Source: Prevotella sp.
Lineage (GTDB): Bacteria > Bacteroidota > Bacteroidia > Bacteroidales > Dysgonomonadaceae
Direction of reading: 5' to 3'
Assembly (NCBI GenBank): GCA_031260865.1
Contig: JAISKQ010000219.1
Coordinates: 1-5,713 of the forward strand
Length of the DNA: 5,713 nt
Both the position numbers and the translations under genes were made by a program. Under the pieces are notes generated by a model. The model was not told the DNA's origin, ran no database searches, and saw only the letters and a list, made by a program, of their open reading frames with translations. The first letter of the stretch is position 1, and each line of letters starts with the position of its first letter. Below, piece by piece: positions 1 through 5,582 of the stretch.

Positions 1-33
1 TTGGATTGCTTCGGGCAAGCCCTCGCAATGACG
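1..33. repeat. Dispersed intergenic repeat (CGTCATTGCGAG...GAAGCAATCC type)
   Basis: Read on the minus strand this starts CGTCATTGCGAG, passes through a small palindrome (GGGC-AA-GCCC at 13-22) and ends GAAGCAATCC. I recognise this layout as a short repeat that recurs in intergenic DNA of many unrelated bacterial genomes; in one frame it reads as the familiar spurious peptide ASPRND. It lies about 50 nt beyond the radA stop codon and touches the left window edge, so it may be longer. It is not followed by a T-tract on either strand, so it is not a classic terminator. Copy number in this genome is unknown; only one copy is visible here. Confidence 0.6.
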
Positions 34-85
34 TTGTACGGTTTTTCTGCATTTGGGTATTATATCCCATAATCATTTTATATTT

Positions 86-1450
86 TTATCCGAATAATTG
101 CCTGAACGCTTCTTCTACTTTCCGGACCTGCACTATTTCGATATTTACCTTAGAAGTAAAACCTTTCAGGTTATTCCGAGGGAGAAGTATTTTTGAGAAC
201 CCGAGTTTCTCAGCCTCCAATATCCGTTGTTCGATGCGGTTTACAGGTCTTATCTCTCCGGACAAACCTACTTCGCCGGTCATACACACATGCTTCTCGA
301 TAGAGATATCCAAGCTGGATGATAAGACAGCGCTAATCACTGACAAGTCCATGCCCGGGTCATTCACCTTCAAGCCTCCGGCTATGTTCAGGAACACGTC
401 TTTTTGTACTAACTTAAAGCCGACGCGTTTTTCCAGTACAGCCAATAACATGTTCATACGGCGCAAATCGAATCCGGTGGAAGAACGCTGCGGCGTGCCA
501 TAAGCGGCAGTGCTGACAAGGGACTGTGTTTCAATCAGGAAGGGACGAATGCCTTCAATAGCCGCGGCAATGGATACGCCGCTCAAACCTTCATGATTCT
601 GCGTCAAGAGCAATTCGGAAGGATTACTGACCTCGCGAAGCCCATTCTGGCGCATTTCATAGATACCCAGTTCCGCCGTACTGCCGAAACGGTTCTTGAT
701 ACTGCGCAGGATGCGGTACATATAATGTTGGTCTCCTTCAAATTGGAGTACGGTATCCACAATATGTTCCAATACCTTCGGTCCCGCGATACTGCCTTCC
801 TTGTTGATATGCCCTATCAGCACGACCGGTGTAGATGTCTCTTTCGCGAATTTGAGAATAGCGGCGGAGCATTCACGCACCTGCGACACGCTGCCCGGCG
901 ATGATTCCACTACATCCGTAAAGATAGTCTGAATGGAATCGATAATAACAAAATCGGGATTTAGATTCCGTATATGCACGAATACTTGTTCCAAATTTGT
1001 TTCACAAACAATATAACAATTCTCGCTGTTGGAATTGATCCGGTCGGCACGCAGTTTTAATTGCCGCGCGCTCTCCTCTCCCGACACATACAGGGTCTTT
1101 ATATTCTTCAGTCCCAGCACGGTTTGCAGGACAAGGGTTGACTTGCCTATTCCGGGTTCTCCGCCTATCAGCACTAATGAACCGGGTACAAGTCCGCCGC
1201 CCAAAACGCGGTTGAGTTCGCCGTCATGCAAATCGATACGGGGTTCTTCTCCTGTTTCAACATCTTTCAGCAATAAAGGTTTCGCTTTAGACGTCTCAAA
1301 AAGGTGGAGGCTGTTTTTTGCCGGGTTATCTTTACTTATAATTTCTTCAACGTATGTATTCCATTCTCCGCAAACAGGGCATTTTCCCTGCCATTTGGGC
1401 GAATCGTTGCCACAGCTGTTACAAACATATACCGTTTTGGTTTTAGCCAT
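86..1450 (-). CDS. radA: DNA repair protein RadA (Sms), recombination-associated ATPase/helicase
   Basis: RadA is a cytoplasmic hexameric RecA-like ATPase that drives branch migration and processing of recombination intermediates. The 454-residue product has the full family architecture at normal length. A four-cysteine zinc finger (C10, C13, C24, C27) comes first. The RecA-like ATPase core follows, with Walker A GGEPGIGKST at 96-105 (K103) and a Walker B strand ending in D171 (FVIIDS). The RadA signature KNRFG is at 252-256. A C-terminal Lon-protease-like domain runs from about 285 to 454, including the conserved GGLKVNDPGMDL at 358-369 and GEVGLSGEIRPV at 392-403. The ATG is supported by the finger starting ten residues in. 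It is the last gene of the apparent aroK-protease-radA operon, 20 nt after the protease stop. The 20-nt leader is A/T-rich with no Shine-Dalgarno site, as usual in Bacteroidota. No defects seen. Confidence 0.98.
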   Translation of the reverse strand: MAKTKTVYVCNSCGNDSPKWQGKCPVCGEWNTYVEEIISKDNPAKNSLHLFETSKAKPLLLKDVETGEEPRIDLHDGELNRVLGGGLVPGSLVLIGGEPGIGKSTLVLQTVLGLKNIKTLYVSGEESARQLKLRADRINSNSENCYIVCETNLEQVFVHIRNLNPDFVIIDSIQTIFTDVVESSPGSVSQVRECSAAILKFAKETSTPVVLIGHINKEGSIAGPKVLEHIVDTVLQFEGDQHYMYRILRSIKNRFGSTAELGIYEMRQNGLREVSNPSELLLTQNHEGLSGVSIAAAIEGIRPFLIETQSLVSTAAYGTPQRSSTGFDLRRMNMLLAVLEKRVGFKLVQKDVFLNIAGGLKVNDPGMDLSVISAVLSSSLDISIEKHVCMTGEVGLSGEIRPVNRIEQRILEAEKLGFSKILLPRNNLKGFTSKVNIEIVQVRKVEEAFRQLFG

Positions 1451-1470
1451 TATATAATTAGCTTTTTTAT

Positions 1471-3060
1471 TTATTTCAATATTTTTATAGATTTCGTCGA
1501 TCTACCGTCCATATCCACCGATAAGATATAAACGCCCGGACTCCAGCCGGAGACAGGAATATCATGTACCGACGAAACAAAGCCTGATGATTTAGCGTAT
1601 ATCACGCTTCCAAACAAGTCTATCACCCTTATTTTCCGTATCAAATCTTTCGCGTACACCCGTAAAATATCATTTTCAATATATCCTATAATATCATGCA
1701 AGCCTAAATCCGGCTTTTTATTGTCAAATGCGCTTAATCCCTCTAACCGGGTAACACCCCTGTTATTCGGATCAAGATATTTAGACATATGCAAATCGGC
1801 GTCCGCCGACTGATCCCAATGATACCGGAACTTTCCGTAATAATCGGGTGACGCGGGCGTGGAACAGCTGCTGTTGCCTCCGGTCAGCGTGCCGACAACC
1901 AATCCGTCCTGATTAAAGATCGGCGCGCCGGAAGAGCCTTCCTCGGTTGACCCCAACGAATAGCTGACTACCCAATATGATCCGTCGGGATTCCCCGTAT
2001 CCCACTTGCCGGAGGTCAAAGGCTTATCATAGAACGTTATTTTCTTCACATCGCCTCGAGGATGGTGTATCACAGCCCCGCTTGTCACAGCATTGCCATC
2101 GCCGCTTCTGTCCCAACCGTTATAATATACATCCCATTTGTCAGGGATGGGTTCGGATAATTTCAACAAGGCTCCGTCGGAACCATCCGCCAACGGATTA
2201 AGCACCAATGATTCAGCCCCTTTGTGATACTTATACGTAGGCCTATCTACTCCTTCACATTCTTCCTTTTCATAATCAAAGAAAAACTCCGTGTTGGCGA
2301 TTTCTTCCGCCGCCACATTCTGGAAACAATGATACGCCGTTAACACATAAGGTGTTTTATCTTCATTTGTATTATTAACAAGCGTACCCGAACACAAAGA
2401 ATTATTGACCCTCAGCCGCAGCACACCTTTTTTCTGTTTGCTCCAAAGATTAGCTTCAGGACAATTAATATCAATCATACAGGAATTTGCCGGGTCTCCA
2501 AAGCCGCCGATAGGATTACCCTGATCATCCAAATATTTATAGCCTATGTCAGCTATAAGCAACCGGGGTTTCTGCCCTGTCGTGGAAGCCACATATTCCA
2601 ACACGACATTGTCTCCTCTCAGATTTTCTATCGAATACGATCCGCCTTTCGGATTATCATCATGCTTGTAAACAACCGCGCTTTTCGAATTTTCCTTATT
2701 ATATACATACAATAACGACCCTTCGGGCAAATAGAAATCATCGAACCCAATTTTAAAGCCTTTCGCGTCGGGAATATTAAACGTAAGCTTCCACACGTTT
2801 TCTTTGGTGGGTAATACCGACCAAACGCCAACCGTGTCCGCTTTAATATTCAACTTATATAATTTCAATTCGAGAAGCGGAGTCCCGTGCTTACCTCTCG
2901 GAGCTTTTACCACAAGTTGCTTCATCTTTTCTTTTTCCACAATGAGTGATAATTCAGACTTATCGTTATTGAAATTATAGTGTTTAGTTTGTGCCGAAAG
3001 TGAGACACAGTATATAAATAAGAAGACGCCCGCAAAAACCTTAAATGGATTTAAGTTCAT
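1471..3060 (-). CDS. Secreted lysyl-endopeptidase-like serine protease (S1 fold) with T9SS C-terminal sorting domain
   Basis: This 529-residue pre-pro-protease resembles Achromobacter lysyl endopeptidase (API), recalled from memory. Residues 1-23 form a signal peptide (hydrophobic 8-22, likely cut at SLSA-Q). Residues 24 to about 190 look like the API-type propeptide. The protease domain is about 194-445. The catalytic triad is H244 (LTAYHC), D295 (GSDGALL) and S377 (EGSSGAP). D406 (SPDYYG) aligns with API Asp225, the basic-residue specificity determinant, so cleavage after Lys, possibly Arg, is inferred. All six API disulfide cysteines have counterparts: C194/C399, C200/C268, C223/C245. API His210, which tunes activity, is replaced by T393. 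The tail (about 455-529) has the T9SS type A sorting pattern: VIDLFGSVIY, SPGVYILSV and a terminal KSIKILK. The enzyme is therefore expected at the cell surface or outside. The nearest Lys upstream of the mature domain is K175, so the pro-region cut site is unclear. The ATG overlaps the aroK stop (ATGA), suggesting translational coupling. Confidence 0.93.
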   Translation of the reverse strand: MNLNPFKVFAGVFLFIYCVSLSAQTKHYNFNNDKSELSLIVEKEKMKQLVVKAPRGKHGTPLLELKLYKLNIKADTVGVWSVLPTKENVWKLTFNIPDAKGFKIGFDDFYLPEGSLLYVYNKENSKSAVVYKHDDNPKGGSYSIENLRGDNVVLEYVASTTGQKPRLLIADIGYKYLDDQGNPIGGFGDPANSCMIDINCPEANLWSKQKKGVLRLRVNNSLCSGTLVNNTNEDKTPYVLTAYHCFQNVAAEEIANTEFFFDYEKEECEGVDRPTYKYHKGAESLVLNPLADGSDGALLKLSEPIPDKWDVYYNGWDRSGDGNAVTSGAVIHHPRGDVKKITFYDKPLTSGKWDTGNPDGSYWVVSYSLGSTEEGSSGAPIFNQDGLVVGTLTGGNSSCSTPASPDYYGKFRYHWDQSADADLHMSKYLDPNNRGVTRLEGLSAFDNKKPDLGLHDIIGYIENDILRVYAKDLIRKIRVIDLFGSVIYAKSSGFVSSVHDIPVSGWSPGVYILSVDMDGRSTKSIKILK

Positions 3061-3578
3061 AATATACTTATTAATCGCCGGATATATTCAGTCACATCCT
3101 CGCGCGTTATCAAATTGTCTATTTCAAATATAACTTTAGCTTTTGAATAAAACGGTTCTCTCTTTTCTAAATTATCAACCACAAAGGCAAGGAGTTCCTG
3201 TTCGTTTTTGTCTTTAATCAACGGGCGTTTGTCCTTGCATGTGTTCAATCTTGACGCCAACGACTCGGCGCCGGCTTTCAGATAGATTGTAGTCCCCGCC
3301 TGATTCATATAATCGATATTATCAAAGAAACACGGTGCGCCCCCACCCGTAGAGATAACGACATTTTCAAATTCGCCTACCTCTCTCAGCATATTCCGTT
3401 CTATATTTCTAAATTCGGTTTCGCCGACATCTTCAAATATCTGACTTATGGTCTTCTGAAACCTTGCCTGTATAAAATGATCCAAATCAATGAAATCGAG
3501 ACCAAATTTTCGAGCCAATTCTCTGCCGGCGGTAGTTTTCCCGACCCCCATATATCCTATCAGGAATATCCTTTTCAT
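3057..3578 (-). CDS. aroK: Shikimate kinase
   Basis: This cytoplasmic enzyme phosphorylates shikimate to shikimate-3-phosphate with ATP, the fifth step of the chorismate pathway. The 173-residue length is typical. The P-loop is GYMGVGKTT at 8-16 (K14). Shikimate-binding residues seen are D33 (DLDHF), R57 in the GETEFR motif (52-57), and the glycine triplet STGGGAP at 76-82. The lid arginine is R118 (KRPLI) and the C-terminal substrate arginine is R140 (KREPFY). The start is set by the P-loop beginning seven residues after the ATG. It is the first gene of the minus-strand operon: its TGA stop shares the ATGA tetranucleotide with the protease start. A separate plus-strand gene diverges from it across 168 nt. 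Nothing in the protein looks degraded. aroK and aroL cannot be distinguished here; aroK is the default name outside enterobacteria. Confidence 0.97.
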   Translation of the reverse strand: MKRIFLIGYMGVGKTTAGRELARKFGLDFIDLDHFIQARFQKTISQIFEDVGETEFRNIERNMLREVGEFENVVISTGGGAPCFFDNIDYMNQAGTTIYLKAGAESLASRLNTCKDKRPLIKDKNEQELLAFVVDNLEKREPFYSKAKVIFEIDNLITREDVTEYIRRLISIL

Positions 3579-3598
3579 GTTAAATCTATTCTGTTATA

Positions 3599-3630
3599 CA
3601 AAAATAGAATAAAAAAGATAAAGATACAGT
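3599..3630 (-). promoter_or_regulatory. Candidate Bacteroidetes-type promoter for the aroK operon
   Basis: On the minus strand 3606-3599 reads TATTTTTG, a full match to the Bacteroidetes -7 consensus TAnnTTTG, 20 nt from the aroK ATG. This places the transcription start near 3592 and gives a very short 5' leader. At a 20-nt spacer the -33 position reads ACTG, only a half match to TTTG. The call rests on the -7 box and position; the region is A/T-rich, so a chance match is possible. Confidence 0.45.
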
Positions 3631-3667
3631 TTTTAGTGATGATATTCGCTTGAGAGAATAAGCAATT

Positions 3668-3692
3668 ATCCTGCCTGATTGTTATTCAGGAT
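3668..3692. promoter_or_regulatory. Operator-like dyad over the -33 box of the HAD gene promoter
   Basis: Two nested perfect inverted repeats are visible: ATCCTG (3668-3673) with CAGGAT (3687-3692), and CCTGA (3674-3678) with TCAGG (3686-3690, loop of 7). The symmetric block straddles the candidate -33 ATTG at 3678-3681. That position would suit a regulator binding site. It lacks a following T-run in either direction, which argues against a terminator. No regulator gene is nearby, so the role is inference. Confidence 0.3.
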
Positions 3693-3709
3693 GAAAAAGC
3701 GTACCTTCG
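3678..3709 (+). promoter_or_regulatory. Candidate Bacteroidetes-type promoter for the HAD gene
   Basis: ATTG at 3678-3681 (-33 element, consensus TTTG) is followed after 20 nt by TACCTTCG at 3702-3709, one mismatch from the -7 consensus TAnnTTTG. Spacer length is within the usual 19-21 nt. The predicted start near 3715 leaves about 32 nt of leader before the ATG at 3747. This is the best two-box promoter match in the window. Confidence 0.55.
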
Positions 3710-3746
3710 CGGCGACAAAATCAGTAAACAATTAGTAACTGGGATA

Positions 3747-4385
3747 ATGACTAAAATAACCACTGTACTTTTCGATTTCGATGGAGTTATCGCCAATACC
3801 GAACCTCAATACGACATCTACATTGACGCGCTGGGTGAAAGATATAACCTTGGAATTAAGAACTTTGCCATGCAAGTGAAAGGAACGACAACTCCCGACA
3901 TACTGAAAAGGCATTTCAGCCATCTCTCGAAAGAAGAACAACAGAAGATAGCAAAAGAATTGATCGATTTTGAGCTGCAAATGGATTTTCCGTTGGTAGA
4001 TGGCATTATCGATTTCATTAATTACCTGAAAGACAATGGATATAGAGTGGGTCTGGTAACCAGTTCGCAAGATACGAAAATGAAACGGGCGTTGGAAATA
4101 ATCCATCTATCCGGCGCGTTCGACACGGAAGTTACCGCCGCGCGCATCACAGACGGAAAGCCAAATCCGATGTGCTACTTACTTGCGGCGGAAGACCTGA
4201 ATGTATCCCCTTCGGAATGTGTCGTGTTTGAAGATTCTTATCACGGAATAAACGCGGGCAAAAACGCGGGTATGCGCGTTGTCGGAGTCTCCACGACGAT
4301 CCCGGCGGAGAAACTGAAGGACATAACGGATTATGTCACCCCCGACTTTTCAGACCTGCCGCAAGTCATCAGGTATATTTCGTAG
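3747..4385 (+). CDS. HAD-superfamily phosphatase/phosphomutase (subfamily IA, beta-phosphoglucomutase-like)
   Basis: The 212-residue soluble protein carries all four HAD motifs. Motif I is LFDFDGV (8-14) with nucleophile D10 and acid/base D12. Motif II is the Thr/Ser pair T105-S106 in VGLVTSSQD. Motif III is K138 in DGKPNP (136-141). Motif IV is FEDSYHGINAGKNAGM (161-176) with Mg2+-binding E162-D163. The stretch of about residues 17-85 is the helical C1 cap of subfamily IA. Order and spacing resemble beta-phosphoglucomutase and the related sugar-phosphate phosphatases, including the FEDSxxG form of motif IV. Sequence alone does not separate a mutase from a phosphatase or name the substrate, and there is no neighbouring sugar operon to help. 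It appears to be a single-gene unit with its own promoter, divergent from aroK. The ATG is well placed just before motif I. No defects seen. Confidence 0.93.
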   Translation: MTKITTVLFDFDGVIANTEPQYDIYIDALGERYNLGIKNFAMQVKGTTTPDILKRHFSHLSKEEQQKIAKELIDFELQMDFPLVDGIIDFINYLKDNGYRVGLVTSSQDTKMKRALEIIHLSGAFDTEVTAARITDGKPNPMCYLLAAEDLNVSPSECVVFEDSYHGINAGKNAGMRVVGVSTTIPAEKLKDITDYVTPDFSDLPQVIRYIS

Positions 4386-4417
4386 CCTCTATCATACGAG
4401 ATAAATACTTATATGTT

Positions 4418-4442
4418 TCTCTGTATGGTTTTTGTGTAGAGA
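4418..4442 (+). other. Hairpin downstream of the HAD gene
   Basis: TCTCTGTA (4418-4425) can pair with TGTAGAGA (4435-4442), six Watson-Crick and two G-U pairs, enclosing a T-rich loop of nine. It starts 33 nt after the HAD stop codon. It might end or protect the HAD transcript, but no T-tract follows it, so I do not call it an intrinsic terminator. Confidence 0.25.
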
Positions 4443-4457
4443 ATTCATTACATTAGA

Positions 4458-4492
4458 CGCCGGATATGTTTTTTCAGCAAAGACGACCGGCG
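4458..4492 (+). other. GC-clamped hairpin between the HAD gene and the tyrA promoter
   Basis: CGCCGG (4458-4463) and CCGGCG (4487-4492) are perfect inverted repeats in an otherwise A/T-rich spacer. Inside them GTTTTT (4468-4473 region) can pair with AAAGAC (G-U allowed) around a small loop, giving about 12 base pairs with one internal loop. It lies about 40 nt upstream of the tyrA -7 box. It could be the end of the HAD transcript or a binding site affecting tyrA; no T-run follows. Confidence 0.3.
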
Positions 4493-4531
4493 AAGTACCT
4501 AAACATTAACGCGATTTGTTATAGAAAATAC

Positions 4532-4539
4532 TACCTTTG
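4532..4539 (+). promoter_or_regulatory. Candidate tyrA promoter, -7 box
   Basis: TACCTTTG is an exact match to the Bacteroidetes -7 consensus TAnnTTTG. No good -33 box is found at the 19-21 nt spacing (the positions read about TAACG); a TTTG exists at 4515-4518 but only 13 nt away. The predicted start near 4545 would give a leader of about 110 nt before tyrA. A weak -33 may mean activator dependence, which is inference. Confidence 0.5.
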
Positions 4540-4560
4540 CCTAAATCTTAAAATAAAAAT

Positions 4561-4638
4561 ATGAAACGAAGCCTGATTTTTGTCAAATCACCAAAGTCCA
4601 TGATAATAAAAATCATGCGAGTTCCATATGGCAACTAA
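4561..4638 (+). CDS. Possible 25-codon leader peptide upstream of tyrA
   Basis: The first ATG after the predicted tyrA transcription start opens a short ORF of 25 codons, beginning MKRSLIFVK and ending VPYGN, followed by TAA 18 nt before the tyrA ATG. It is in the same frame as tyrA. It contains a single Phe and a single Tyr, so it does not look like a classical aromatic attenuator peptide. Part of the ORF (4599-4604 CATGAT with 4612-4617 ATCATG) forms a 6-bp hairpin. It matches no protein I know and may be a chance ORF. Confidence 0.2.
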   Translation: MKRSLIFVKSPKSMIIKIMRVPYGN

Positions 4639-4660
4639 AATCAAAATTATTATCATATGA
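4628..4660 (+). CDS. Possible 10-codon ORF overlapping the tyrA start
   Basis: An ATG at 4628 begins the peptide MATKIKIIII, whose TGA stop overlaps the tyrA ATG as ATGA (4657-4660). Translation of this ORF would deliver ribosomes directly to the tyrA start. Both its start and the tyrA start sit in CATATG hexamers (4625-4630 and 4654-4659), which are self-complementary and could pair with each other. Such a short ORF in A/T-rich DNA is easily accidental; confidence is low. Confidence 0.17.
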   Translation: MATKIKIIII

Positions 4661-5439
4661 AAATATTGATACTTGGAGCCGGAAAGATGGGTTCCTTTTT
4701 TACCGATGTATTAAGTTTCGAGCACGAAGTCGCTATTTTTGATATTGATCCCAAACGTCTTCGATTTGTCTATAACGTAATCAGAATGAGCAATCCGGAA
4801 GAAATAAAAGATTTTAATCCCGAGATTGTCATCAACGCGGCAACTGTAAAATATACCATTCAGGCTTTCGAAATGGTATTGCCATACCTTGACGAAACTT
4901 GCATATTATCTGATATCGCGTCCGTAAAAACAGGATTGAAAGAGTTCTATCAAAAAACAGGGCGACCTTTCGCCTCCACCCACCCTATGTTTGGCCCTAC
5001 ATTCGCCAACTTGACCGACCTGAGTACCCAAAGCGCCATCGTCATTTCCGAATCGAATCACTGGGGGAAGATATTCTTTAAAGATTTATATAACAACCTC
5101 AAGCTGAACGTGTTTGAATACACCTTTGAGGAGCATGACGAAACAATCGCTTACTCCTTATCCATACCTTTCGCCTCTACCCTTGTGTTTGCCGCCGTGA
5201 TGAAGCATCAGGACGCTCCGGGCACTACTTTCAAACGCCACATGAATATAGCGGAGGGACTTTTGTCCGAAGATGATTTTCTGCTGACCGAAATCCTTTT
5301 CAATCCGCATACTCCGGCTCAGGTAGAAGGTATCCGTTCCGAACTGAAACATCTTTTGGAAATCATAGAGAAGAAAGACAGCGCGGAGATGTTGAAATTT
5401 CTGACAAAAGTAAGAGGCAATATTACCGGGAAAAAATAA
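4657..5439 (+). CDS. tyrA: Prephenate dehydrogenase (monofunctional)
   Basis: The enzyme oxidatively decarboxylates prephenate to 4-hydroxyphenylpyruvate with NAD(P)+, the committed step to tyrosine. The 260-residue product begins with a Rossmann fold: ILGAGKMG (5-12), then AIFDIDP (26-32) with D29 at the end of the second strand, which suggests an NAD+ preference. DIASVKT (86-92) and the signature STHPMFGPT (107-115) with catalytic-type H109 follow. HDETIAYSLSIPF (160-172) opens the all-helical dimerisation and substrate domain, which runs to about residue 256. There is no chorismate mutase or ACT domain, so feedback control is not built into this protein. The sequence is close to the short TyrA I recall from Bacteroidales, where tyrA often ends a cluster with prephenate dehydratase, an aminotransferase and DAHP synthase/chorismate mutase. 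None of these is upstream here, so it looks separately promoted. The ATG precedes the fold by one residue, so the start is firm. Confidence 0.95.
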   Translation: MKILILGAGKMGSFFTDVLSFEHEVAIFDIDPKRLRFVYNVIRMSNPEEIKDFNPEIVINAATVKYTIQAFEMVLPYLDETCILSDIASVKTGLKEFYQKTGRPFASTHPMFGPTFANLTDLSTQSAIVISESNHWGKIFFKDLYNNLKLNVFEYTFEEHDETIAYSLSIPFASTLVFAAVMKHQDAPGTTFKRHMNIAEGLLSEDDFLLTEILFNPHTPAQVEGIRSELKHLLEIIEKKDSAEMLKFLTKVRGNITGKK

Positions 5440-5447
5440 CGCCGGTA
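5424..5447 (+). other. Inverted repeat spanning the tyrA stop codon
   Basis: TACCGG (5424-5429) and CCGGTA (5442-5447) are perfect 6-bp arms around a 12-nt A-rich loop that contains the tyrA TAA (5437-5439). The RNA hairpin could protect the 3' end or slow ribosomes at the stop. No T-run follows, so it is not a standard intrinsic terminator. Confidence 0.3.
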
Positions 5448-5480
5448 TGATGTCGTTTGCCCGCAGGGGTGTAATCTTTA

Positions 5481-5501
5481 GCTCAATGAAAATTAGACAA
5501 A
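5481..5501 (+). repeat. Decayed partial copy of the right arm of the downstream palindrome
   Basis: AGCTCAATGAAA followed by ATTAGACAAA resembles AGCTGAGTGAAAGGATAA leading into ATTAGACAAA within 5658-5685. The 12-mer AAATTAGACAAA (5490-5501) recurs exactly at 5674-5685, in the same orientation. The preceding AGCT-A-TGAAA block matches with two substitutions and a small indel. This suggests a second, eroded copy of the same intergenic element, though low complexity makes chance similarity possible. Confidence 0.35.
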
Positions 5502-5557
5502 TATCGGGCATCTGAAAACAGGTACGGATTTTATGTTCGTCTTTGAATCAGAATAAG

Positions 5558-5569
5558 CTTAATATTAAG
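5558..5569. repeat. Perfect 12-bp palindrome
   Basis: CTTAATATTAAG is a complete palindrome lying just before the large inverted repeat and directly before AAACTGTTT (5570-5578), itself a 4-bp dyad. It might mark the true outer boundary of the palindromic element or be a protein-binding site. A/T-rich palindromes of this size can arise by chance. Confidence 0.3.
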
Positions 5570-5582
5570 AAACTGTTTAAAT

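Noticed and set aside
54..69. TGGG...CCCA inverted repeat as a radA terminator
   Set aside because: The stem is only four base pairs and no T-tract follows on the minus strand.
593..904. Plus-strand ORF of 103 codons opposite radA, with others at 6-503, 1029-1457 and 1304-1531
   Set aside because: All are antisense to radA, whose motifs run unbroken across the region; the peptides show no recognisable domain and look like reading-frame shadows.
1977..2201. Small ORFs opposite or out of frame within the protease (also 2628-2831)
   Set aside because: The protease frame carries signal peptide, full triad, cysteines and sorting domain throughout; the overlapping peptides are low-quality shadows.
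3057..3060. Frameshift or fusion between aroK and the protease
   Set aside because: Both proteins are complete at their junction: aroK has its normal C-terminus and the protease begins with a proper signal peptide; the ATGA overlap is ordinary coupling.
3732..4106. Minus-strand ORFs over the HAD gene (also 3818-4018) and over tyrA (5158-5511)
   Set aside because: They lie opposite genes with complete family motifs and have no recognisable features or promoters.
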